Shown in pieces: positions 24,001 through 31,583 of a stretch of 44,541 nucleotides of DNA. Source of the stretch: CAYVZU01 sp964455935. Lineage in GTDB: Bacteria > Fibrobacterota > CAYVZU01. Made by a program: the position numbers and the translations under genes. The notes under the pieces were generated by a model that saw only the letters and a program-made list of their open reading frames with translations, did no database searches and had not been told where the DNA came from. Position 1 is the stretch's first letter; each line of letters begins with the position of its first letter. The stretch is from assembly GCA_964455935.1 (NCBI GenBank), contig CAYVZU010000015.1, forward strand, positions 1 to 44,541. Direction: 5' to 3'.

Positions 24001-25587
24001 TCAACTCCGGGCGTGACGCTGATTTCACCGCCACCTCATCATGATATCTACTCCATCGAAGATCTGGCTCAACTTATCTATGATCTCAAATGCGCCAACA
24101 CGGATGCGCGAATTTCGGTGAAGCTGGTCTCGGAAGCCGGCGTGGGTACCGTTGCGGCCGGTGTTGCAAAAGGCCGGGCGGATATGGTGCTGATCAGCGG
24201 CGGCGACGGAGGAACCGGGGCTTCGCCGCTTTCCTCCATCAAACACGCGGGAATTCCCTGGGAGCTGGGGCTGGCCGAGACCCAGCAGACACTTGTTCTT
24301 AACGGTCTGCGCGATAAGATTCGCGTGCAGGTTGATGGCCAGCTTCGAACCGGCCGGGACATTGCCATCGCGGCTCTGCTGGGGGCCGAGGAGTTCGGAT
24401 TCGCGACATCGGCTTTGGTGGTCTGCGGGTGTGTTATGATGCGCAAATGCCACCTCAACACCTGTCCCGTGGGGATTGCCACGCAGGATCCCGAGCTTCG
24501 CAAAAATTTCCAGGGCAAGCCCGAGCACGTGATCCATTTTTTCCGATTTTTGGCTGAGGAGGTTCGCGAAATCATGGCCTCTCTCGGTTTCCGGCGTTTC
24601 GAGGAGATGATTGGCCGAAGCGATCTGCTGGAAAAAGATCCGGCCATCAGTTTCTGGAAGACCGCCGGACTGGATTTTTCGCGAATCCTTTGTCAGATAC
24701 CGGCCAAGCATGGATTACCGGTTCATTCGGTGAGAACACAAGATCATGGAATCGATGGCGGCCTAGATTGGTCCGTTCTCGATCAGATCAAAGCGGCTGT
24801 GCAACAGGATACTTCGCTGGAATTGGAGCTGCCCATCGCGAATACCAACCGAACCGTAGGCGCCATCCTTTCCGGCCGATTGGCAAAAGAAATGGGGAAT
24901 CGAGTACTGGGGCCAGATTCAATCCGGGTCAATTTCAAAGGCTGCGCGGGCCAGAGTTTTGGCGCGTTTCTAAAGCAGGGCGTCACGTTCCGGCTGGAGG
25001 GCGAGGCCAACGACTATCTGGGCAAAGGGCTTTCGGGCGGCAAAATCATTCTGTTCCCACCCAAAGGGGCCGCCTTCGAAGCCTCGGAAAATCTGATCGC
25101 CGGCAACACCCTTCTCTACGGCGCCACATCCGGCGAGGTTTATATCGCCGGGAAAGCAGGCCAGCGGTTTGCCGTTCGCAATTCCGGGGCCATAGCGGTT
25201 GTGGAGGGTGTGGGCGAGCATGGGTGCGAGTATATGACCGGGGGCCGTGTCGTGATTCTGGGGGAGATCGGATTGAACTTTGGCGCGGGCATGAGCGGCG
25301 GAATCGCCTATGTTTACGATCCCAACCACCTGCTCGACCGCAATTGCAATCTCGACATGATCGATCTGGACCCGGTGGCGACATCCGAGGATACCGAGGA
25401 GCTTCACCAGCTGATCAAGAATCATGAGGCGCTGACGGGGAGCTGGAAGGCCTGGCAGATTCTGCAGAACTGGAATGAAGCGCTGTTTTCCTTTGTCAAA
25501 GTGTTCCCCATGGAATACAAAAAGGTTCTGGGCCGAATGATGGCCGAAGACTTGAAAGTGAAACGGGAGAAGGTGTTGGATGCATAA
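21043..25587 (+). CDS. gltB: Glutamate synthase large subunit (GltB)
   Basis: The 1514-aa subunit turns glutamine plus 2-oxoglutarate into two glutamates. A class II glutaminase domain begins after a 25-residue propeptide, with the catalytic Cys at DACGVGF (Cys26). The NTFPTWKLAQPFRYLAHNGE segment is typical of GltB. The FMN-binding synthase domain includes GAMSFGSISKEAHE, SNSGEGGED and ISGGDGGTGASP. The 3Fe-4S ligands lie in CVMMRKCHLNTCPVG at about residue 1130. The C-terminal Gly-rich beta-helix (KGLSGGKI, ERATSGEVYIAG-like repeats) completes the subunit. Only a weak AGG precedes the ATG. gltD follows 57 nt downstream. Confidence 0.97.
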   Translation: MQESLPNPAIPRDQGLYSRANEHDACGVGFVASIDGERSHAIVEKGLQVIVNLIHRGAVGGDANTGDGAGILLPLPHEFFRKIAPQIGFECPPEGDYGAGMLFLPHDEARRNALKALAEKTIRDEGLRVLGWRTVPVDGHCLGQKAQEEKPFVEQCFVTGESGLGLERRLYVIRRLLEKRGMELNGAFEDFYIPSFSGATIVYKGLFLANQVAPFYPDLSDPDFKAHLAVIHQRYSTNTFPTWKLAQPFRYLAHNGEINTLRGNRMQMAAREKSLVSELFGKDIEKLIPILDAEGSDSANLDNALELLYLAGRPLAHSMMMLIPEAWGEKYPMGPDRRAFFEYHSAMMEPWDGPAAVVFTNGAEIGAMLDRNGLRPARYTITKDRLIVLASEAGVLDLEPSNVVKKGGLRPGEMILVDTRAKRVLFDNEIKTQTARKQPYRRWITENKLTLDGLFDVVVPISVEQETLLRRQRLFGYTREDIRLILSTMAETGHEPVGSMGNDVPLAVLSERPQLLYSYFKQLFAQVTNPPIDPIREELVMSTMVFIGNRGNILTETPEHARLVKLKHPILRDIDIERIKRFRDPDFRAKVLPMSFGRGGLGKDLEAAVTALCRSARAAVEEGYNVLVLSDRDIAADQAPIPALLAVSAVNRYLTDEGVRSFVGLIVETGEAREVMHLALLLGYGATAVNPYLALETIMSMLQNGHWAEGMRPQKVIENYVQALRKGLLKIMSKMGISTLRSYRGAQVFEAIGLSQELTDRYFTGTNSRVGGLGMDGLAREINDRVRAAQDPQKIRLGLLDAGGQYAYRRDGERHLLNPLTISLLQRATRTGSHDLYRNYAQLVNDQARAQFTLRGLLRFRPGAGVALSEVEPVESIMRRFVTGAMSFGSISKEAHETLATAMNRIRAMSNSGEGGEDPARYKPLENGDSLCSAVKQVASGRFGVTIEYLASARDIQIKIAQGAKPGEGGQLPGHKVNETIAKVRNSTPGVTLISPPPHHDIYSIEDLAQLIYDLKCANTDARISVKLVSEAGVGTVAAGVAKGRADMVLISGGDGGTGASPLSSIKHAGIPWELGLAETQQTLVLNGLRDKIRVQVDGQLRTGRDIAIAALLGAEEFGFATSALVVCGCVMMRKCHLNTCPVGIATQDPELRKNFQGKPEHVIHFFRFLAEEVREIMASLGFRRFEEMIGRSDLLEKDPAISFWKTAGLDFSRILCQIPAKHGLPVHSVRTQDHGIDGGLDWSVLDQIKAAVQQDTSLELELPIANTNRTVGAILSGRLAKEMGNRVLGPDSIRVNFKGCAGQSFGAFLKQGVTFRLEGEANDYLGKGLSGGKIILFPPKGAAFEASENLIAGNTLLYGATSGEVYIAGKAGQRFAVRNSGAIAVVEGVGEHGCEYMTGGRVVILGEIGLNFGAGMSGGIAYVYDPNHLLDRNCNLDMIDLDPVATSEDTEELHQLIKNHEALTGSWKAWQILQNWNEALFSFVKVFPMEYKKVLGRMMAEDLKVKREKVLDA

Positions 25588-25644
25588 GAATTTTGGGGCT
25601 GCCATGGGCGAATCCAGTCGCACAGAAAACCTGGAGATGGTTTA

Positions 25645-27075
25645 ATGGGCAAGCCCACAGGCTTCATGGAAATTGACCGCAAAGATCCTGGGTATCGGCC
25701 CGTTGGCGAGCGGCTGAAGGATTTTGGGGCCGTGGAAACGCGGCTGCCCGGCTCTGAGATCATTTTGCAGGCCAGCCGTTGCATGGACTGTGGAGTTCCG
25801 TTCTGCCACGGGTACGGTTGCCCCCTGGGCAATGCCATTCCCGAATGGAACGACCTGGTCTATCGAGGCAAGTGGCACGAGGCTCTTGCCCTCCTGCTGT
25901 CGACAGATCCCTTTGCCGATTTTACATCGCGCATCTGCCCGGCCTTGTGCGAAGCTTCCTGCGTGCTGGGCATCAATGCAAACCCGGTTTCGATCCGTCA
26001 GATCGAGGGCGCCATTATCGAAAAAGGGTTTCAGGAAGGCTGGATCGTTGCCGATCGCAATATTCCGCGAAACGGCAAACGCGTTGCGATTGTCGGTTCG
26101 GGCCCGGCCGGACTGGCCGCGGCCGAGGAACTCAACCGCAATGGGTACCGGGTCACGGTCTATGAATCGGCGGCCCACCCCGGGGGAATTCTCCGGTATG
26201 GTATTCCTGATTTCAAGCTTGAAAAGTGGGTCGTCGAACGACGGGTCCAGCTCATGCGCGAAGAAGGCGTTGTCTTCGAAACCGGCGTCAAGGTTGGCGT
26301 GGATATCTCGCCCGAGTATCTGCTGTCCCGCTATGATGCGATTTGCCTTACGGGCGGGGCGCGTCAGCCGCGGGATTTGGCCGTTCCCGGCCGCGATCTG
26401 AGAGGAATTCATTTCGCCCTGGATTATCTGACGCAGCAAAACCGCGTAGTTGGCGGGGAGTTGCGGCCCGGCGAGATTCCATTATCCGCCAAGGGCAAAT
26501 CGGTTGTGGTGATTGGCGGCGGGGACACGGGTTCGGACTGCATTGGCACCGCGGCGCGCCAGGGGGCGACGGAAATCACCCAGGTGGAGATCATGCCCAA
26601 GCCGCCGGAATGCCGCGGCGATTGCACGCCCTGGCCCGAATGGCCCTATGTTCTACGGTCGTCCAGTTCGCACGAGGAAGGCTGCACGCGTCTGTGGTCT
26701 TTCTCGGCCAAGTCCTTCGCGGGTACCCAGGATGTCTCTGCCGTGGTATTCGAAGAGGTGGAATGGGAAAACGGCTCCAATGGTTTGCCTTCAAGATTCC
26801 GGCCGAAGCAGAATCAAGTGCGGACGATTAACGCCGATCTGGTTTTCCTGGCCATGGGATTCACCGGTCCGCTCAAAGATGAATTGCTGTCGCGGTTTGG
26901 AGTCAAGCTCGATGGCCGGGGTCTTGTTGAGAAGGGCGCTACGGGGATGACCAGCGCCGAAAAGGTCTTCACGGCCGGCGATATGACCAAGGGTGCTTCC
27001 TTAGTCGTTCGCGCCATGGCGGACGGAAGGGACACAGCCCGGCAGATGGATGAGTATCTCAGGAGTCGTGAGTAG
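25645..27075 (+). CDS. gltD: Glutamate synthase small subunit (GltD)
   Basis: This is the 476-aa NADPH-oxidising partner of GltB. Cys-rich motifs RCMDCGVPFCHG (about residues 45-57) and ICPALCEASC (about 97-108) bind the two 4Fe-4S clusters. The FAD-binding GSGPAGLAAAEEL and the NADPH-binding VIGGGDTGSDC lie in the expected places, and TAGDMTKGASLVV is the C-terminal FAD contact. GGAGATGG precedes the ATG. Electrons pass from NADPH through this subunit to GltB. Homologues also occur as a domain of dihydropyrimidine dehydrogenase, but the neighbour settles the identity. Confidence 0.96.
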   Translation: MGKPTGFMEIDRKDPGYRPVGERLKDFGAVETRLPGSEIILQASRCMDCGVPFCHGYGCPLGNAIPEWNDLVYRGKWHEALALLLSTDPFADFTSRICPALCEASCVLGINANPVSIRQIEGAIIEKGFQEGWIVADRNIPRNGKRVAIVGSGPAGLAAAEELNRNGYRVTVYESAAHPGGILRYGIPDFKLEKWVVERRVQLMREEGVVFETGVKVGVDISPEYLLSRYDAICLTGGARQPRDLAVPGRDLRGIHFALDYLTQQNRVVGGELRPGEIPLSAKGKSVVVIGGGDTGSDCIGTAARQGATEITQVEIMPKPPECRGDCTPWPEWPYVLRSSSSHEEGCTRLWSFSAKSFAGTQDVSAVVFEEVEWENGSNGLPSRFRPKQNQVRTINADLVFLAMGFTGPLKDELLSRFGVKLDGRGLVEKGATGMTSAEKVFTAGDMTKGASLVVRAMADGRDTARQMDEYLRSRE

Positions 27076-27175
27076 TCCGTCGGGAGACAGGGCAAAATCC
27101 TCCAATTCTGACTTCTGGCTGCCTGAATTCCGGCATCCCTCCTTCCTCCTTTGCAAAATCGTATCTTCCAATCGT

Positions 27176-28429
27176 ATGAGCTGGAAACGCAATCTCATTC
27201 TTATCTGGATCTCGCAGACTCTGAGCATTTCCGGTTTTTCGCTCGCGCTGCCGTTTTCGCCGTTTTTTATTCAGCAACTGGGAGTGACGGACCCGGATGC
27301 CGTGAAATTCTGGTGTTCACTCTCCGCCTCAGCCGTCGCCATCAGCCTTGCTATTATGGCCCCAATCTGGGGTACGCTGGCCGACAAATACGGCCGCAAG
27401 CCCATGATGCTGCGCGCCAATTTCAGCGCCATGATTGTCCTGGCCGCCATGGGGCTCGCACCCAATGTCCAGACGTTTGTTATATTGCGGTTTGTGCAGG
27501 GCCTGTTTACCGGTACCATCAGCGCGGCCATGACATTCGTCTCCGCCTCCACGCCTTCTCACCGACAGGGAATGGCACTGGGGTCGCTAAGTGCGGCGGT
27601 CTTCGCCGGCAGTTTTCTGGGTCCTCTGGCAGGGGGATTTCTCGCGGAGCATATTGGCTATCGCTACACCTTCTTTCTGTCCGGCGCTCTTCTTCTAATC
27701 CCAAGCATGCTGATCTTCTTCTTCGTCCAGGAGAAATTCACGCCCGCGGAAGAGGAGGAGGTCGAGAAGACCGGAGGCGGGACTTGGCGTGACCGGCTGA
27801 GCGCGCTGGGCCCCGGAGGCCCCATTCTGGCATTGCTGGCCTTTATGGCCGTGGCGCGGACATTCGACGGGCCCTTTCTTCCGCTATACGTGCAGGAAAT
27901 CAATGGCAAGATCGAAGGGGCATCGCAACTCACCGGATTGCTCAACGGGGTCGCCGCCATTGGCGCAATGCTCGCGGGTGTCTTGCTGGGCCGGCTTGCC
28001 GACCGCAAATCACCTCCGTCCATTGGGAAGCTCTCGGCGATTGGCGCCGGCTGTTTTGCAGCCCTCATTGGCCTTTTTCCTTCCTTCATCGTCCTGTTTC
28101 CGGCGCGGCTCATCATGACATTTTTTTCGGGCGGACTGGATCCTGTTTTCCAGATCTGGATTTCCCGGATTACCCCCGATGCCAAGCGGGGGACCATTTT
28201 TGGATGGTCGGTTACGGCGAAATCGCTTGGGTGGGCCGTATCGCCTCTGATCGCCGGGACCATTGCCGTTCATTTTGGCACCCGAATGGTTTTCCTGGCG
28301 GGGCTTCTCCTGTTTTGGGCCTGCGTTCCCATGATTGGCTGGGCCAGCAAAAAAGTCCTGGCTCTTCAAAAAGAGCAAGAAGCCTTGCGCCGTCTGCGGC
28401 CGGAACTGGAAGCGGAAACCACAGGATAA
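27176..28429 (+). CDS. MFS transporter, probable drug efflux (DHA1/TetA-like)
   Basis: The 417-aa protein has about 12 membrane segments. Motif A lies between helices 2 and 3 at about residue 65 (GTLADKYGRKPMM), and a motif-C-like glycine/proline segment follows in helix 5 (GSFLGPLAGGFLAEHIG). The second half repeats motif A as LLGRLADRKSPP. This places it in the drug:proton antiporter group; the substrate cannot be told. ATG 27176 (MSWKRNLILIW) is chosen because the upstream codons overlap the gltD end and look non-coding. It follows gltD by 100 nt and precedes a LysR gene, which may or may not control it. Confidence 0.85.
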   Translation: MSWKRNLILIWISQTLSISGFSLALPFSPFFIQQLGVTDPDAVKFWCSLSASAVAISLAIMAPIWGTLADKYGRKPMMLRANFSAMIVLAAMGLAPNVQTFVILRFVQGLFTGTISAAMTFVSASTPSHRQGMALGSLSAAVFAGSFLGPLAGGFLAEHIGYRYTFFLSGALLLIPSMLIFFFVQEKFTPAEEEEVEKTGGGTWRDRLSALGPGGPILALLAFMAVARTFDGPFLPLYVQEINGKIEGASQLTGLLNGVAAIGAMLAGVLLGRLADRKSPPSIGKLSAIGAGCFAALIGLFPSFIVLFPARLIMTFFSGGLDPVFQIWISRITPDAKRGTIFGWSVTAKSLGWAVSPLIAGTIAVHFGTRMVFLAGLLLFWACVPMIGWASKKVLALQKEQEALRRLRPELEAETTG

Positions 28430-28628
28430 CCGTCCGCAAATTTCTGTCCATTAACTCCATTTCCTGCCTCACCGCCTTGGGTTCAACTCTTCCGGGCAAG
28501 ACAATTTTGGGCGAGAGTGGAATCACACTCCCCGCGCTACCTTCGCCCGCATGCATCAAGGTCCTCCAACTCGCAACCACGAAGGCCGGTTACGCATATA
28601 TTGACTTTGTCCGGTATTGGTTTAATAT

Positions 28629-28671
28629 TAGTAAAGCGAATAGAATTACTATGCTTTATTAGAAATACTAA
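28629..28671. promoter_or_regulatory. Nested inverted repeats at the lysR start
   Basis: TAGTAA-N11-TTACTA (28629-28651) and TTAG-N5-CTAA (28659-28671) lie immediately before and over the LysR ATG. A T-N11-A type dyad is the usual LysR-family binding form, so this may be the autoregulatory site. The rest of 28430-28628 shows no supportable gene. Confidence 0.4.
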
Positions 28672-29621
28672 TGCAGATTGAATCCCTAAAGATGTTCTGC
28701 GATGTGGCCACGGTCCATAGTTTTTCCGAGGCCGCCCATCGCAACGGCGTGACCCAATCCACGGTCAGCCAGATCGTTCAGAATCTCGAAAAGCATCTTG
28801 GCGCGATCCTCATCGACCGCTCGCAACGGCCCTGGAAATTAACGCCGGAGGGCAAGGTTTACTATGAAGGCTGCCGGGAGATTCTGGAGAGCTATGGGGA
28901 ACTCGAAACGCAGGTAAAGAGCCACCACAATCAAATCGGAGCCATGGTTCGCGTGGCCTGCATCTACTCGGTGGGGTTGTCGCACATGAGCTACTACGCC
29001 GAATTGTTTGCCCGGCGCTATCCCAATGCGCGCATTCGCCTGGAGTATTTTCACCCGGACCGGATTGTCGAAGGGGTGCGCAAGGAGGAGCTTGATATTG
29101 GGATCATTTCCTTTCCGCAGCCCGATCGCCGCATTGCGGTAATTCCCTGGCAAAGCGAACCCATGGTCATTGCCTGCGCTCCGGGGCATGCGATGGCGCA
29201 GATGAAAGCGGCGCCGCTGCGCAGACTCCAGACGGAGACCTTTATTGGGTTCGACAAAGGATTGGCCATTCGCAGGGAGGTGGACCGCTTCCTCAAGCGA
29301 AAGGGGATTCGTGTGCGAGTGACCATGGAGTTCGACAATATCGAATCCATAAAGCGTGCGGTGGAGATCGGATCGGGTATTTCGATTCTGCCGCGGCCGA
29401 CCATGGACCGGGAGATCGCGACAGGAAGTCTTGTTGCGGTCCCTTTCACCCCCGCGGGTCTGGTCCGCCCTTTGGGAATCATTCATGCGCGCGCAAAGAC
29501 GTTTGGCCCCAATGCCGAGCGATTTGTAGCGCTGCTGAAGAGCAATGTCCGCGCGACCGATTCAGCTTCCGCCCTTTTAGACAATGGCGTGCAAGCGCAG
29601 GCCCGGCGGGAGGCGGCGTGA
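28671..29621 (+). CDS. LysR-family transcriptional regulator (CysB-like)
   Basis: This 316-aa protein has a winged HTH at residues about 3-62 (FSEAAHRNGVTQSTVSQIVQ, then LEKHLGAILIDRS) and a periplasmic-binding-type effector domain. That domain includes VRVACIYSVG, ELDIGIISFP and SGISILPRPTM. The spacing and the long helix after the HTH agree with CbnR and CysB relatives. It normally works as a tetramer that bends DNA in response to a small effector, which is unknown here. No ribosome site is obvious, and the ATG falls inside an inverted repeat, so leaderless or repressed translation is possible. Confidence 0.88.
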   Translation: MQIESLKMFCDVATVHSFSEAAHRNGVTQSTVSQIVQNLEKHLGAILIDRSQRPWKLTPEGKVYYEGCREILESYGELETQVKSHHNQIGAMVRVACIYSVGLSHMSYYAELFARRYPNARIRLEYFHPDRIVEGVRKEELDIGIISFPQPDRRIAVIPWQSEPMVIACAPGHAMAQMKAAPLRRLQTETFIGFDKGLAIRREVDRFLKRKGIRVRVTMEFDNIESIKRAVEIGSGISILPRPTMDREIATGSLVAVPFTPAGLVRPLGIIHARAKTFGPNAERFVALLKSNVRATDSASALLDNGVQAQARREAA

Positions 29622-29740
29622 TCCGGTCTCCGAAATCCCATCCGAAATCCAACTGCCGCTTGACACCGCCCGAACCAGATGAGATTTTTATTGCGGCCTT
29701 TGGGCCATCCTATGAATTCAACGGATCACTTCAGCCAGAA

Positions 29741-29814
29741 CTGCCCGCGGAGGATGACTTTCTTCATCCTGCCGCAGGAGAGAAGCAGTGGTAAACTCGT
29801 TTAGAGTTTTCCAC
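29741..29814 (+). promoter_or_regulatory. Two successive hairpins in the pyrG leader
   Basis: AGGATGA-CTTTCT-TCATCCT (29751-29770) is a perfect 7-bp hairpin extended by GCGG/CCGC with a bulge. GTGG-T-AAACTC-GTTTA-GAGTTT-T-CCAC (29788-29814) is a second hairpin, and TATTTTTC follows 6 nt later. The second may terminate the lysR transcript or act as an attenuator about 100 nt before pyrG. The remainder of 29622-29918 holds no gene. Confidence 0.45.
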
Positions 29815-29918
29815 CATCGCTATTTTTCAACCCCTGCTGTCTCTATTCCCGAGTTAAACCAGTCGGGCTCAAGCCGCGCCTGCGGGCATCCCATCGATTT
29901 TCTTCGGAGGTCCTCTTG

Positions 29919-31583
29919 ATGCTGAAACCAGCCACGTCCAAGCCATGCAAATACATTGTTGTGACCGGCGGCGTGCTGTCGGGGTTGGGAAAGGGAATTG
30001 CCACTGCCTCCATCGGAAATCTTCTCTCGTCCAAACTCAAAATCATCCCCGTGAAATGCGACGGTTATCTCAATACGGACCCCGGGACCATGAACCCCAT
30101 CGAGCACGGCGAGGTGTTTGTGCTCGACGACGGCGGCGAAGTCGATATGGACTTTGGCCACTACGAACGCTTTTTGGGCGTGAACTGCAAATTCGAGTGG
30201 AACCTGACCATGGGGAAGATCTTCAAATCCATCCTCGAAAAAGAGCGTCGGGGCGAGTTTTTGGGCAAGACCGTGCAGTTCATTCCACACGTCACCAGCG
30301 AAATAAAAGGCCGGTTCTATGAGATCGCCGAGAAGGAGCAGGCCGATCTGGTCCTGATCGAGATCGGCGGAACCATTGGCGACCTGGAAAACGAATTCTA
30401 CGTCGAAGCGGTCCGGCAGCTCCGTCGCGAAGTGGGACGCGAGAACATTATGTTTATTCATCTGACCTATGTTCCCATTCCCAGCGGTGTCAACGAACAA
30501 AAGTCAAAACCCACACAGCAGAGCACGAAGCTTCTTAACGAAAAGGGCATTGAGCCGGATGTGATCATCGGCCGCTGCTCGGAGTTCATCAGCGATAAAG
30601 TCAAAGAGAAGATCGCCTCGTTTGCGAATATCGAGAAAGAAGCGGTCATCACCGGACTGGATGTGAAGACCGTGTATGATATTCCCATTGTTTTTGAAGA
30701 AGAAGGCCTACCGGCGATCATTCACAAGAAGCTCGGTATTTACAGCCCGCCGTCGCTTCAGCGCTGGAAGAAACTGGTCGCGACTCTCAAGAAAAACGAG
30801 GTGGCGCCGGTCCACACCGTGACCATCGCCCTGTGCGGGAAATACACGGCTCTTGAAGACTCCTATGCCAGCATTATCGAGGCCCTGGTGCATTGCACAG
30901 CCCACCTCGATGTGGCGGCAAACGTGAAATGGATCGAAACCTCGGCCATCGAGACGGGCGAAAAGAAAGTGGCCGACGAACTCAAGGGCGTTGACGGCAT
31001 CATTGTGCCGGGCGGCTTTGGTACCCGAGGCATTGAAGGAAAAATTGCGGTGATTCGCTTTGCCCGGGAAAACAGCATCCCCCTATTGGGCATCTGCTTT
31101 GGCATGCAGTTGGCCGTTGTGGAATACGCTCGGAATGTGAGCGGTCTTAAAGGCGCCAACACATCCGAGGCGGAGCAGGATGGCGCTGAGGTCAAGCACC
31201 CGGTCATCGATATCCTTCCCGAGCAGAAGAAGGTCACCTACAAGGGCGCCACCATGCGCTTGGGCGGTCAGGACGTCCAGATTCGAAAAGGAACGCGCGC
31301 CTGGGAGATTTATAACTCCAGCCCGGTTGTGCGCATGCGGTTTCGCCATCGCTACGAAGTCAATCCCAAATACATCCAACAAATCGAAAAAGGCGAGCTG
31401 GTGTTTTCGGGCTACGATTCCACAAAACGGATCATGCAGATCATGGAATTAAAAAGCCACCGCTTCTTTCTGGGATGCCAGTTTCATCCGGAGCTGACGT
31501 CCCGGCTCGATAACCCGGATCCGCTTTTCCTTAACCTGGTCAAGAGCGCCATGCAGAAAGGGACCAACCTTGCCAAGAGATGA
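29919..31583 (+). CDS. pyrG: CTP synthase
   Basis: The 554-aa enzyme aminates UTP to CTP with glutamine and ATP. The N-terminal synthetase domain opens with KYIVVTGGVLSGLGKGIA and carries the Mg/UTP blocks (DPGTMNPIEHGEV, DFGHYERFLG). The C-terminal class I glutaminase has GICFGMQLAVVE (Cys) and GCQFHPELTSR (His, Glu). GGAGG lies 8 nt before the ATG at 29919; TTG 29916 is less likely. It overlaps carB by 14 nt and heads a run pyrG-carB-purF-carA of glutamine-consuming nucleotide enzymes. Two leader hairpins may regulate it. Confidence 0.97.
   Translation: MLKPATSKPCKYIVVTGGVLSGLGKGIATASIGNLLSSKLKIIPVKCDGYLNTDPGTMNPIEHGEVFVLDDGGEVDMDFGHYERFLGVNCKFEWNLTMGKIFKSILEKERRGEFLGKTVQFIPHVTSEIKGRFYEIAEKEQADLVLIEIGGTIGDLENEFYVEAVRQLRREVGRENIMFIHLTYVPIPSGVNEQKSKPTQQSTKLLNEKGIEPDVIIGRCSEFISDKVKEKIASFANIEKEAVITGLDVKTVYDIPIVFEEEGLPAIIHKKLGIYSPPSLQRWKKLVATLKKNEVAPVHTVTIALCGKYTALEDSYASIIEALVHCTAHLDVAANVKWIETSAIETGEKKVADELKGVDGIIVPGGFGTRGIEGKIAVIRFARENSIPLLGICFGMQLAVVEYARNVSGLKGANTSEAEQDGAEVKHPVIDILPEQKKVTYKGATMRLGGQDVQIRKGTRAWEIYNSSPVVRMRFRHRYEVNPKYIQQIEKGELVFSGYDSTKRIMQIMELKSHRFFLGCQFHPELTSRLDNPDPLFLNLVKSAMQKGTNLAKR

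Noticed and set aside
28430..28628. Possible small gene between the MFS and LysR genes
   Set aside because: Frames on both strands are extensions of shadows of the MFS gene; no start with a ribosome site and no recognisable motif.
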